This document shows, piece by piece, positions 26,041 to 33,821 of a stretch of DNA of 42,667 nt; the stretch's first letter is position 1; each line of letters begins with the position of its first letter. The notes below the pieces were generated by a model. The model made no database searches. It was not told the origin of the DNA and was given only the letters and a program-made list of their open reading frames with translations. Source of the stretch: Betaproteobacteria bacterium (lineage in GTDB: Bacteria; Pseudomonadota; Gammaproteobacteria; Burkholderiales; SG8-39); NCBI GenBank assembly GCA_016234705.1, contig JACRAS010000164.1, positions 1 to 42,667 on the forward strand, in the 5' to 3' direction. The position numbers and the translations under genes were made by a program.

Positions 26041-26130
26041 TCGGAGGCTGCCGAAATTCGCTTCCCTCTGTAACGGTATTGCCGAATATTTTGCAACTGT
26101 GCCAGGGAAGCGAATTTCAACAGCCTCCGA
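26041..26130. repeat. large inverted repeat between convergent genes
   Basis: The 27-base arm TCGGAGGCTGCCGAAATTCG-CTTCCCT (26041-26067) is repeated inverted at 26104-26130 with two mismatches; the spacer is 36 bases. It lies between a plus-strand and a minus-strand gene, so it could act as a bidirectional terminator, although no U run follows. The outer bases (AGGCTGTTGAAA on one arm) resemble AGGTTGTTGAAA at 25973-25984, which raises the option of a small mobile-element remnant. Confidence 0.6.
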
Positions 26131-26174
26131 GCAAGTCGCTGACGTCAGACAAGAGCCCGCGTCGTTGCGGGAAA

Positions 26175-26510
26175 CTACTTGAGGGGCCGGAAGGCAAAAG
26201 GGCGCAGCTTCGAGCGGCCCTTGCCGGCGTCCGGCTTGGCCGGATTCGAAGCGAATCCGCTGCCGCGCCGCTCGGTGGCGGAAATGCCGATTTTTTTGTC
26301 GTAGCGGGTGCGCTGCGGTGGATCGGCGAGTACCAAGTAGGCATGGTTGATCAGGGACATGCGCGCGGCGGTGGCGGCGTCGCCGGGATTCCTGTCAGGG
26401 TGGTATTCCTGAACGAGGCAGCGATACGCCGCCCTGATCACGGCGGGGCGCGCTGTGGGACTGACTTCGAGAATTTCGTATAGACAGGCGTTCAGGGTAC
26501 GCATTGGCAT
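26175..26510 (-). CDS. small J-domain (DnaJ-like) protein
   Basis: The 111-aa product is a J domain with a short basic tail. Residues 8-70 read ACLYEILEVSPTARPAVIRA, AYRCLVQEYHPDRNPGDAAT and LINHAYLVLADPPQRTRYDK; the HPD motif (37-39) that stimulates Hsp70 ATPase is intact. There is no Gly/Phe region or zinc finger, so it is a class C co-chaperone. It lies ten bases after the ycgR-like gene at the end of the fliC-to-ycgR run. Its client is unknown. Confidence 0.85.
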   Translation of the reverse strand: MPMRTLNACLYEILEVSPTARPAVIRAAYRCLVQEYHPDRNPGDAATAARMSLINHAYLVLADPPQRTRYDKKIGISATERRGSGFASNPAKPDAGKGRSKLRPFAFRPLK

Positions 26511-26520
26511 TGTTGGATTC

Positions 26521-27306
26521 TTACGCTTTTTCCCAGCGCGCGCCGGCGCGGTCCTTGTGCTCGCGCTCGAGCTTGCTGATGTAACGCTGGATCAGCGAAC
26601 GGGCACGCTCGCGCATATCGACGAACTCGCATCCCGCGCGCTTGTGCTTGGCGCCGCTTCTTAACGTGACCTCGAAAGCGCTCCTGACCACGATGTCCGT
26701 GGTCACCTCGCCGAGTTCGGGCAAGAGTATGCGACAGCCGCGGAAACACGCCCCGGTGTCGATATCGTCCGGGACGCAGGGATCGATGACCGCGATCCCG
26801 CCGCAGCTGATGTCGACGATAGTCACTTCGGCCGGTGCATGCACCTGCGCGGTCTGCGGCGCAATGATGCACACGAGCGGCCGGGTGAGCGGCGTGGTGA
26901 TGCGGAAATACTCGCGCCGCTGCAGGCGGAGCAGCGTCGCCGGCATCGCCATGCTGAAAACATCGCGGCCGCCGAAGCGCGCCTGGCGCAGGGATTCGGC
27001 GGCGAACCGGATCTCGATGCGCTTGTGCACCACGACGAAAGTGATCTTGCCGGCTTGCCGCGCGCGCTGGTTGGCGGCCGCGTCCGCGCCGTAATCGAGA
27101 AACACCATGTTCTGCTCGGGCCTTACCGCGACAATTGAAGTAAGGATGAAGTCGTTGCCGCCGCCGAAATACGCCGTGACCATGCTGCCCGCCTTGCCGA
27201 GCGTGCCCAGAATCGCGGCGATCTCCAGGCGCGAGTAGATCAGGTACTTGCTCTGGTCAGCGCCGGCGGCGTCTGGCTTTAGATGTTTGTCGGTGTGATT
27301 TTGCAT
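26521..27306 (-). CDS. ycgR: YcgR-type PilZ c-di-GMP effector (flagellar brake)
   Basis: The 261-aa product has an N-terminal YcgR domain (EIAAILGTLGKAGSMVTAYF, NMVFLDYGADAAANQRARQA) and a C-terminal PilZ domain with both binding motifs: RxxxR at R131-R135 in LQRREYFRI, and DxSxxG in VDISCGG (165-170). YcgR proteins bind c-di-GMP and slow or bias the motor by contact with FliG or the stator. The start has no clear ribosome-binding site. Two diguanylate cyclase genes lie about 7 kb away at the other end of the fliC cluster, giving a possible signal source. Confidence 0.9.
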   Translation of the reverse strand: MQNHTDKHLKPDAAGADQSKYLIYSRLEIAAILGTLGKAGSMVTAYFGGGNDFILTSIVAVRPEQNMVFLDYGADAAANQRARQAGKITFVVVHKRIEIRFAAESLRQARFGGRDVFSMAMPATLLRLQRREYFRITTPLTRPLVCIIAPQTAQVHAPAEVTIVDISCGGIAVIDPCVPDDIDTGACFRGCRILLPELGEVTTDIVVRSAFEVTLRSGAKHKRAGCEFVDMRERARSLIQRYISKLEREHKDRAGARWEKA

Positions 27307-27352
27307 GGTGGTGTGACGCTCGTCTAGCGTGGAAAGTTTAATGCATTTTCTA

Positions 27353-27739
27353 CTATGCTTTTCCCCATGGCATCAACAATTCGCCTGCAGCCGCGGCGCC
27401 GGGCGTCGATCCGTTTTGCTCCAGCCGATAGACCCATACCAGCAGCTCCGCCACGGCGCGATAGAGCTCGGGCGGGATGCGCTGGTCTATGTCCACCTGC
27501 AGCAGCAGCGCTACCAGCTCCTTCGATTCGTGCACGTACACGCCGTGTTGACGCGCGCGCTCGATGATGGCCTGCGCCACCAGGCCGCGGCCTTTGGCGA
27601 CCACCCTGGGCGCGGCCTCGTCGCAACCATAGGTCAGCGCGATCGCCGACTGCTGCGGGCCGATTGCGCGGACCTCGGGCAGATGCGCTCCGATCGCCGC
27701 TACGGCGCGGCCGGGCTGTGGCGGTTCAGGTTTGTTCAT
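27353..27739 (-). CDS. FlhB C-terminal-domain paralogue (FlhB2/FhlB-like)
   Basis: The 128-aa soluble product matches only the cytoplasmic domain of FlhB/YscU: SAIALTYGCDEAAPRVVAKG, ARQHGVYVHESKELVALLLQ, VDIDQRIPPELYRAVAELLV and WVY. At the site of the self-cleaving NPTH of FlhB there is GPQQ (27-30), so autocleavage is not expected. Full-length FlhB is not in this window. It overlaps the 3' end of the fliK-like gene by 14 bases, a pairing that suggests joint action in export specificity switching. Confidence 0.88.
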   Translation of the reverse strand: MNKPEPPQPGRAVAAIGAHLPEVRAIGPQQSAIALTYGCDEAAPRVVAKGRGLVAQAIIERARQHGVYVHESKELVALLLQVDIDQRIPPELYRAVAELLVWVYRLEQNGSTPGAAAAGELLMPWGKA

Positions 27740-28745
27740 ATTGTGCGATCGCGATGCTAGCGGGCGGCACGCCGGCCGCGGCGAGCGCTGCCTGCAGGGA
27801 TGCGCGGTGGTCGCGCAACAGCGCCGCGCTCGCGGCGCTGGCGGCCTCGAGCTTGATGCGCACGCCGCCGCTTCCCAGGGCCAGCGCGGCTTTGAGTGCG
27901 CCAAGCAGCGGCAGCTCCAGCCGCAACTGCGTATTCCAGCTTCGCGCCGCCTCCAGCTCGCGCTCCGCGCCGGGAGCATGCTCTTCGATTTTCCACTGCA
28001 TCCACTGCTTCGGCCAGATCTCGAGCTGCAGCACGACCCTGGCGCTATCGAGCGCGACAAGCTGCTGCTGCACCAGAGGGACGGTGCGCGGGTGGATCGT
28101 CTGCTCCTGGCGCGGCGCGGGCGCGGCGGAAATGAGTTCGATCGCGGCGGCCGCAGACGCGGTGTCTGCTTCGGGCGCGGGCGCGCTCCGAGTCAGTCGC
28201 GCCTGCGGCTCCCGCCGGATTTGGGCCAGGTCTCGCCTGCCCGCGACCCATTCGGCTTGATGCGATTCGTAGAACAATCCACTGCTTGCAAGCGTATGCG
28301 CGAGCGCGCCCGACAGGCGGGCGCCGTCGGCAGGCGGCGTGGCCAGCAGCGGTGCCGCTGCCGAAGCCATCACAGGTAGAGCCGGCTCGCCCGGCTGCAG
28401 CATAGTCGCTGCAACCAGGCGGCCGGCGGCCGACAATAGCGGTACCGGCGTGGACGCCGCCTGCGGCATGTCGTTGAGCGCGAACGTCAGCCTCGGTTCG
28501 CGCGTGATGAACGCAAGTTCCAGCGTATCGCCGGGGGCGAGGTACGAGGGCAGGGCCATGCTCATCGGCTGGCCGGCCACCATGACCTTGTAACTTCCGT
28601 CGGGGAGCTTGGCTTCGACCCGTGCGCTGAGAATGTCTCCCGGATCGAGTTGCGGCAGGAGACGCAGCGCATCGTCCCGGCCGCTGCCCGCAGGCTTTCC
28701 CGCCGCAGCCGGTTCGACGCCCTTCAGCAAAATGACCGGAATCAT
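27726..28745 (-). CDS. second FliK-like hook-length control protein
   Basis: The 339-aa product starts MIPVILLKGVEPAAAGK and has a beta-rich N-terminal part (GDILSARVEAKLPDGSYKVM, LAPGDTLELAFITREPRLTF), a low-complexity centre, and a C-terminal domain of FliK type (VVLQLEIWPKQWMQWKIEEH, WNTQLRLELPLLGALKAALA, GGVRIKLEAASAASAALLRD). It is distinct from fliK at 17444-19072. GAGGGAC lies upstream of the ATG. It is followed by, and overlaps, the FlhB C-terminal paralogue, which mirrors the FliK-FlhB partnership. Confidence 0.8.
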   Translation of the reverse strand: MIPVILLKGVEPAAAGKPAGSGRDDALRLLPQLDPGDILSARVEAKLPDGSYKVMVAGQPMSMALPSYLAPGDTLELAFITREPRLTFALNDMPQAASTPVPLLSAAGRLVAATMLQPGEPALPVMASAAAPLLATPPADGARLSGALAHTLASSGLFYESHQAEWVAGRRDLAQIRREPQARLTRSAPAPEADTASAAAAIELISAAPAPRQEQTIHPRTVPLVQQQLVALDSARVVLQLEIWPKQWMQWKIEEHAPGAERELEAARSWNTQLRLELPLLGALKAALALGSGGVRIKLEAASAASAALLRDHRASLQAALAAAGVPPASIAIAQYEQT

Positions 28746-28824
28746 AGGCCTAGTCCCTCAATCTCGCCCTGGGCGAATCGGCGAGCGTGCCAGTTCCCCA
28801 GCTGCGGCTTTCTTGCGCGGCCTG

Positions 28825-28843
28825 GCGTGCGCAGCGCGCACGC
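28825..28843 (-). terminator. hairpin just after fliT
   Basis: GCGTGCGC, three bases, GCGCACGC form a perfect 8-bp stem seven bases after the fliT stop on the minus strand. There is no U run, so it may be an intercistronic processing or stabilising hairpin rather than a terminator. Confidence 0.3.
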
Positions 28844-28849
28844 TACGGG

Positions 28850-29188
28850 CTAGCCGCCGTGGTCGGTTTCATACGCACGCTGCAATCTGCCTTCCCGGCG
28901 CGCGCTGCCAAGGTAAGCCTCGAGCTGATTCATCCAGGGTTCGGTGAATTTGCGTATTTCGGCATCGTCGGCGAGGGCCTTGCGGATCAGCGCGACTTTG
29001 CGCTGCACGAATTTGACGCCAGGGACGGGACCGGCGTCGGTGTCCTTGAGGCAATCGATCAGCACGCGGCAGTCCTGCTCCAGCGCGACCAGGCGGTCCC
29101 AGTCCCTCGATTTCGCCGCCTCCAGCATCTCTCCGGTCTTGTCGGAGATCGATGCGTAGATGTCCAGAATATGTTCCTGAATGCTCAT
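28850..29188 (-). CDS. fliT: FliT, FliD chaperone
   Basis: FliT-type proteins keep the filament cap FliD unfolded before export. The 112-aa helical product starts MSIQEHILDIYASISDKTGE and contains AAKSRDWDRLVALEQDCRVL and RKVALIRKALADDAEIRKFT. The family is weakly conserved; the assignment rests on size, the W-D-x-L-V-x-L-E motif and place directly after fliS (three bases). Confidence 0.85.
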   Translation of the reverse strand: MSIQEHILDIYASISDKTGEMLEAAKSRDWDRLVALEQDCRVLIDCLKDTDAGPVPGVKFVQRKVALIRKALADDAEIRKFTEPWMNQLEAYLGSARREGRLQRAYETDHGG

Positions 29189-29191
29189 GAT

Positions 29192-29671
29192 TCAAATGCT
29201 TCCGTGGGCGGCCGCAACGCGGCTGGACGGTGACGGATTGACGGCGGCGGGGCGGCCCGGTTGTACCGCAGCCGCGGCCGAGGCCAGAGCAAGGGTTTCC
29301 CATGCGCCTTTGAGCTGCAGCAGCAGCAGCCTTACCTCTTCGAAGCCGGCATGGTCGTTCCTGAGGTTGGCCTGGACCAGGCGGCGCCCCATGTATTGGT
29401 ACAGCTCGGATAGATTTTTCGCTAATTCGCCGCCGACGTTCAGGTCCAAGCTCGCCTTGAGGCCGCCGTCGATGATCGAGATCGCCTTGGAAATTGCCTC
29501 GCCCCTAGCGGCGATGCCGTTCAGGCGCAGATGCTGCTGCGCCGATGCAATCGCGACGATCGCGCCCTCATACAGCATCAGGATCAATTGGTGCGGCGAT
29601 GCCGAGACCACGCCGGTCTCGGCGCCGATCCTGGCGTAGGCGTTGACGGCGCGGCTGGAGAATGCATTCAT
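29192..29671 (-). CDS. fliS: FliS, flagellin chaperone
   Basis: FliS binds the C-terminus of flagellin and prevents early polymerisation. The 159-aa product has the signature AVNAYARIGAETGVVSASPH followed by QLILMLYEGAIVAIASAQQH, and GEAISKAISIIDGGLKASLD, VGGELAKNLSELYQYMGRRL. The C-terminal tail is Ala/Pro-rich and a little longer than usual. It lies between fliD and fliT. Confidence 0.95.
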   Translation of the reverse strand: MNAFSSRAVNAYARIGAETGVVSASPHQLILMLYEGAIVAIASAQQHLRLNGIAARGEAISKAISIIDGGLKASLDLNVGGELAKNLSELYQYMGRRLVQANLRNDHAGFEEVRLLLLQLKGAWETLALASAAAAVQPGRPAAVNPSPSSRVAAAHGSI

Positions 29672-29724
29672 GACAGGTTCCTGTGTCCGGTTGACGGATC
29701 AATAAGCGGTTGAGGCGGCGGCGA

Positions 29725-31722
29725 TCATTTCTTCGCGGCGCCCGGCAGATTGGCCAATTGCTGTTGCAGAAATGTGCTTGTCTTGGTCATGTTCGACATC
29801 ACCATATCGAGCGCCGTGTACTGCGCCCGGTAGCGCTTCTCGATCTCGGCCAGGCGCAGGTTCAGCGCATCGCGGCGGGCGCCCAGGTCCTTGATCGAAC
29901 GGTTGATGCCGTCGGTGCGGCTGGTAAGCGTGCCGTCGGAGGCGAGGATCCCGCCGAGCAATTTGTCCAATTGCGCGGCATAGCCCTGGGCGAACTTCAC
30001 GCTGCCGCGAACGCCGGTGGCGCCGCCGCTTATCTTGAGGCTGAGGCCGACCGCATCGCCGGCGCCGCTCAGGGCTTGCCCGGAGCCGGTTGCGGCGACG
30101 CCACCGATGGTGCCGGCGACATCCTTGCCCGTGCCGTTGGTGTAATCGGCCGTGCCGAAAGTCCCGGCCAGCGCGCTACCCGAAATGCTCTGGATTTTCG
30201 ATGCGGAACCGTAACGATTCGAGGTGATCGAAAGCGTGCCGGAGGCAAGACTGACGGTAACTTTGCTGCCGACTGCGGACAGCGCGCCGGCTCCGTTGAT
30301 TTTCGACTGGATTTCCGCCGCCAGCTGCGCCGGCGTATAGTCGCCCGCGGTCAGCGTCACCGTGGCCGCTATGCCATCCACGCTCAGGCTGAGCCCATCG
30401 TTCAGTCCAGCGGTAATGGTGGTGGTTCCGCCCAGTACGACGTTGCCCAGTGCCGCGCCTTGCGCGGCAAGCTGGCTGACGTTGATGGCGTAGTTGCCGG
30501 CCTTGGTGCTGCTGCTGGCGTCGCCGAACGACACCAGGCTGTCGGTCGGTTTGCCGACGGCGGCGAACAGCGTCGAGATGTCCTTGGTCGGATCGTCCAC
30601 GACCGTCTGCAGCTTAGCGCTATCGAGTGCCAGCGTGCCGTCGGTCTGGAACGCGATGCCGATGTCCGACAGCATCGTGAGGCCGCCGCCGGCCGTGGTC
30701 AGCGCCGAGTTGAGGACATTGCGCAGCGCCGACTGGATCGAGCGCACGGCGCCGTCGCCCTGCAGGACGGCCGCTTGCTTGGTCGCCGCGTTATAGGCGG
30801 AGATATCCTTGAGCGCCTTGGCCGAGTCGTTGTAAGCCTTGACGAAGCTCTCCACCGCGTTTCTGATACCGGTGCTGTCGCGCACCACCAGCAGGTTCGT
30901 CGTCGTGCCTGCCGTACTCTGCTTGAGCAGGTTGAGGGTCACGCCCTCGATTGCGTCGGTAATGGCGTTGGACGCCTTGCTGATGAGGATACCGTCGATG
31001 GTGATCGAGGCATTTTGCGCCGCCGCGCTTTGCGTCAGATTTTTCACGCCGCTGGTGCGGCCATCGAACATCAGTTGCGACAGCCCGGAGGTGTCGGTAT
31101 GTGTCCCGTCGCTGTCGGCTACCACAACGCGCAGCGCGTTGGCCGCGCCCGTATCCCTGGAAGACAGAGTTAACCGGTAGCCCGTGCCGTCATTGACAAT
31201 GCCGGCGGTCACGCCCGCATTGGCGGCGTTGATCGCATCGCGGATTCCGGCCAGGCTGCTTTGCCCGCTGGCGATGCTTATCGTCTTGGTTGCCTTGTCC
31301 GGATTGAGAGTGAAGCTGTCGCCACTGTAGGTGCCGAAATCGATGGTCAGCGTGCCGCTGCCGATGGTGCTGCTCGTGGCCGTGACGGCGGTGGATTTGA
31401 GTTTCTGCGCCTGTGCCAGCAGGCCGACCTCGACGCCGTAGCTGCCCGAGGCCGCGCCGCTGCCCGCAGTAGCGGAAAAAATGCCGGCATCGGCAACCGC
31501 GGCCTTCTGCACCAAGAATTTAGCCGGAGTCGAGAGCGCCTGCGCCGCGCTCTGAAACGAGGCGAGCGAGCCCTTCAGACTGCCGTAGGCGGACAGCTTC
31601 GCCTGATAGCTCGCTTCCGTGGTGTCGAGCGCCGTCACCGGTTTGCGTTCCAGCGCCATCAAACTGCTGATGATGCCGTTGACGTCGAGATTGGAGCCGA
31701 TCCCGGGTGATGTAATCGCCAT
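29725..31722 (-). CDS. fliD: FliD, filament cap protein
   Basis: FliD caps the filament and guides flagellin insertion. The 665-aa product starts MAITSPGIGSNLDVNGIISS and has the N-terminal domain (MALERKPVTALDTTEASYQA), flagellin-IN-like segments (GTLTIDFGTYSGDSFTLNPD; ITITAGLNDGLSLSVDGIAA-like) and a C-terminal domain with RYRAQYTALDMVMSNMTKTS and FLQQQLANLPG. At 665 aa it is longer than the enteric form, from extra middle repeats. It lies between flaG and fliS. Confidence 0.95.
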   Translation of the reverse strand: MAITSPGIGSNLDVNGIISSLMALERKPVTALDTTEASYQAKLSAYGSLKGSLASFQSAAQALSTPAKFLVQKAAVADAGIFSATAGSGAASGSYGVEVGLLAQAQKLKSTAVTATSSTIGSGTLTIDFGTYSGDSFTLNPDKATKTISIASGQSSLAGIRDAINAANAGVTAGIVNDGTGYRLTLSSRDTGAANALRVVVADSDGTHTDTSGLSQLMFDGRTSGVKNLTQSAAAQNASITIDGILISKASNAITDAIEGVTLNLLKQSTAGTTTNLLVVRDSTGIRNAVESFVKAYNDSAKALKDISAYNAATKQAAVLQGDGAVRSIQSALRNVLNSALTTAGGGLTMLSDIGIAFQTDGTLALDSAKLQTVVDDPTKDISTLFAAVGKPTDSLVSFGDASSSTKAGNYAINVSQLAAQGAALGNVVLGGTTTITAGLNDGLSLSVDGIAATVTLTAGDYTPAQLAAEIQSKINGAGALSAVGSKVTVSLASGTLSITSNRYGSASKIQSISGSALAGTFGTADYTNGTGKDVAGTIGGVAATGSGQALSGAGDAVGLSLKISGGATGVRGSVKFAQGYAAQLDKLLGGILASDGTLTSRTDGINRSIKDLGARRDALNLRLAEIEKRYRAQYTALDMVMSNMTKTSTFLQQQLANLPGAAKK

Positions 31723-31749
31723 GTCAGCTCCCCTGCCTGGAGGTTCGCA

Positions 31750-32091
31750 TCAAGCCTTCGCCTGCACCAGCAATCCGGCCAGCCGGCTGAGCGCGTGGGA
31801 TATCGACAGGAGCTCTTCGGAGGGAATCTGGCGGATGAACTCCCGCGTCTTGCTATCGACTACGCGAATGACGGTCTTGCCGCTTTCCTGGTCGATCGAG
31901 AAATTCAGATTGTTTGCGATTGGTTCGACGGCGCGCCGGATTTCGTGCACGGCCTGCAGTATGCGTTCAGGGGTCGGATTGGCAACGGCTTCCGAACTTG
32001 CCTGGAGCACGGGTGGCGCTTGCCTTGGCGTCTTCCGCACCGGGTCGGCCGCACCCGCGTTGTCACTTGAGGAAACGAGTTGAATGGCCAC
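31750..32091 (-). CDS. flaG: FlaG family protein
   Basis: The 113-aa product has a disordered N-terminus and the FlaG domain: AVHEIRRAVEPIANNLNFSI, DQESGKTVIRVVDSKTREFI and RQIPSEELLSISHALSRLAG. FlaG proteins affect filament length in several polar flagellates; the mechanism is not settled. Position between fliC and fliD is standard. A strong hairpin lies between fliC and this gene. Confidence 0.92.
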   Translation of the reverse strand: MAIQLVSSSDNAGAADPVRKTPRQAPPVLQASSEAVANPTPERILQAVHEIRRAVEPIANNLNFSIDQESGKTVIRVVDSKTREFIRQIPSEELLSISHALSRLAGLLVQAKA

Positions 32092-32112
32092 GTCTTTACT
32101 CCTTGATCAATC

Positions 32113-32156
32113 GCGATGACGCGGGGCGGCATCGCTGCCGTCCCGCGTCCGATCGC
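32113..32156 (-). terminator. stem-loop between fliC and flaG
   Basis: On the minus strand GACGCGGG-A-CGGC, a six-base loop, GCCG-C-CCCGCGTC form a stem with one mismatch, extended by GCGAT/ATCGC. It starts 14 bases after the fliC stop. No U run follows, so partial termination or 3' protection of the fliC mRNA fits better than a full stop; this would allow far more flagellin than cap protein. Confidence 0.45.
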
Positions 32157-32169
32157 ATTGCTGGTTGCG

Positions 32170-33591
32170 TTACTTGAGCAGCGACAACACGTTTTGCGGC
32201 AACGAGTTCGCCTGCGCCAGCATCGCCGTACCCGCCTGCTGCATGATCTGATTGCGGGTCATGCCGGCGACTTCCGCCGCGAAGTCGGTGTCCTGGATCC
32301 GGCTGCGCGAGGCGGTCAGGTTTTCAGCCGTGGTTTGCAGGCTGGCCACCGTAGACTGGAAGCGGTTCTGGTAGGCGCCGAGCGATCCGCGGCTGCTGTT
32401 GACCGAATTCAGCGCGGCATCGACCGAATCCAAGGCCGTAAGAGCACCGGAAACGCTGGCGACGCTGATATTCGAGATGGCAGTCCCGGTCGAAGTCGCG
32501 GCGGTGGTCGTCGGCGAACCGATGATCGCCACGGTACCGCCGGCGGTGATGCTGCCTGCCGACGTCAGCGTGAGGGTGGACAAGGTGGTCGCGGCGGCGC
32601 CAACGCCGGTGGCGGCGGCAGTGAGGGTGGTGAAGGAATGGACCACGTTGCGGCCATCCGCCGCCGACAATGTCACGCCCGTCGCGTCGGCGCCGGTGTC
32701 CGTGGCGGTCACCCCGGTGGCACCGCTGATGAGGTTGATCGCGGCGGCCACGGCAATTCGGTCCGCGGAAAGCGTGCCGCCGCCGGTTGTGACCGAGGCT
32801 GTGGTAATGCCGTTGATGGTGATGGTGCCGGTCAGTGCCGCCGTGACCATGCTGGTGCCCGCAACCGCGGTCGCGTTCGCGGTGGCGGTGACGCCGGTGC
32901 CGCTGGTGGCGTTGATGGCGGTGGCCTTGGCCTTGGCGCTGGCGCTCGCGCTGGCCGTGGAAACGCCGTCGCTGACCGAATCGTTGATTTGAACGCCGTT
33001 GATGGTTACGTTCCCGCTGGAGATGGCAGTGGTGTTCACCGCGCTCGAAGTGACCGTTGCGGAGGTCGAAGCGCCCAGCGAAGTGGTGCGCGCGCTGCTG
33101 ATCGAGCTGATGGTGATTTTGTCGTTCGCAGTGGAGTTGGCGCCAACCTGGAAGACCTGACTGGTGAACGTGCCGTCGAGCAGTTTCACGCTGTTAAACG
33201 ACGAGTTGGCCGCGACGCGGTCGATTTCCGCCACGAGCTGGCTGACTTCAGCCTGCATCGCGGTACGGTCGCTGGAACTATTGGAGGCGTTGGACGACTG
33301 TACCGCCAGCTCGCGGATGCGTTGCAGGTTGGTGGTGATCTGCGTCAGGTCGCCTTCGGCGGTTTGCGCCAGCGAAATGCCGTCGTTGGCGTTGCGCACC
33401 GCCTGGTTCATACCCTTGATCTGCGCGCTCATGCGCTCGCTGATGGCGAGGCCGGCGGCATCGTCCTTGGCGCTGTTGATGCGCAGCCCCGAGGACAAGC
33501 GCTGCAACGAGGTGGCCAGCGCGGATTGGGAGGTGTTGAGGTTGCGCTGCGCGTTGAGCGAAGAAATATTGGTGTTGATGACTTGAGGCAT
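32170..33591 (-). CDS. fliC: flagellin
   Basis: FliC is the filament subunit. The 473-aa product has the conserved ends: [40 protein letters not shown] and [20 protein letters not shown] at the N-terminus, and [40 protein letters not shown] and [17 protein letters not shown] at the C-terminus. The middle (about 185-390) is a Ser/Thr/Ala/Gly-rich surface domain with flagellin-IN-like repeats such as GTITINGI and GVQINDSV and has almost no aromatic residues. A sigma-28 promoter lies about 100 bases upstream; AAAGGAG precedes the ATG. Confidence 0.97.
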   Translation of the reverse strand: MPQVINTNISSLNAQRNLNTSQSALATSLQRLSSGLRINSAKDDAAGLAISERMSAQIKGMNQAVRNANDGISLAQTAEGDLTQITTNLQRIRELAVQSSNASNSSSDRTAMQAEVSQLVAEIDRVAANSSFNSVKLLDGTFTSQVFQVGANSTANDKITISSISSARTTSLGASTSATVTSSAVNTTAISSGNVTINGVQINDSVSDGVSTASASASAKAKATAINATSGTGVTATANATAVAGTSMVTAALTGTITINGITTASVTTGGGTLSADRIAVAAAINLISGATGVTATDTGADATGVTLSAADGRNVVHSFTTLTAAATGVGAAATTLSTLTLTSAGSITAGGTVAIIGSPTTTAATSTGTAISNISVASVSGALTALDSVDAALNSVNSSRGSLGAYQNRFQSTVASLQTTAENLTASRSRIQDTDFAAEVAGMTRNQIMQQAGTAMLAQANSLPQNVLSLLK

Positions 33592-33687
33592 GATGTATCT
33601 CCTTTGTTTAATCGAAAATTCCGGCGCTTGGAGCCGGGCACGTTGGTTGGCCTCGTCGCCGAAGCTCTGAAACCGCCGTTACCAGGC

Positions 33688-33715
33688 TTATCGGATGTTC
33701 CGCTCCAAAGGTTTA
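33688..33715 (-). promoter_or_regulatory. sigma-28 (FliA) promoter for fliC
   Basis: TAAACCTT, twelve bases, TCCGATAA on the minus strand. The -10 differs from GCCGATAA in one base and the -35 from TAAAGTTT in two; spacing is one base over the usual 11. It lies 97 bases upstream of the fliC ATG. FliA control of flagellin is the general rule in proteobacteria. Confidence 0.75.
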
Positions 33716-33821
33716 GGATTTTCTTGCGCGCGCGGCCGGTACGCAGCCCCAGCGCCCGCCTCCGGCACGTCCATGTCGAAGCTTGGAAGGCCCGGCCTAG
33801 GACCTGATTTGAAACGGGCTG

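Noticed and set aside
27307..27345. TAAACTTT upstream of ycgR as a sigma-28 -35
   Set aside because: The -10 at N11 reads GAGCGTCA, which does not fit GCCGATAA.
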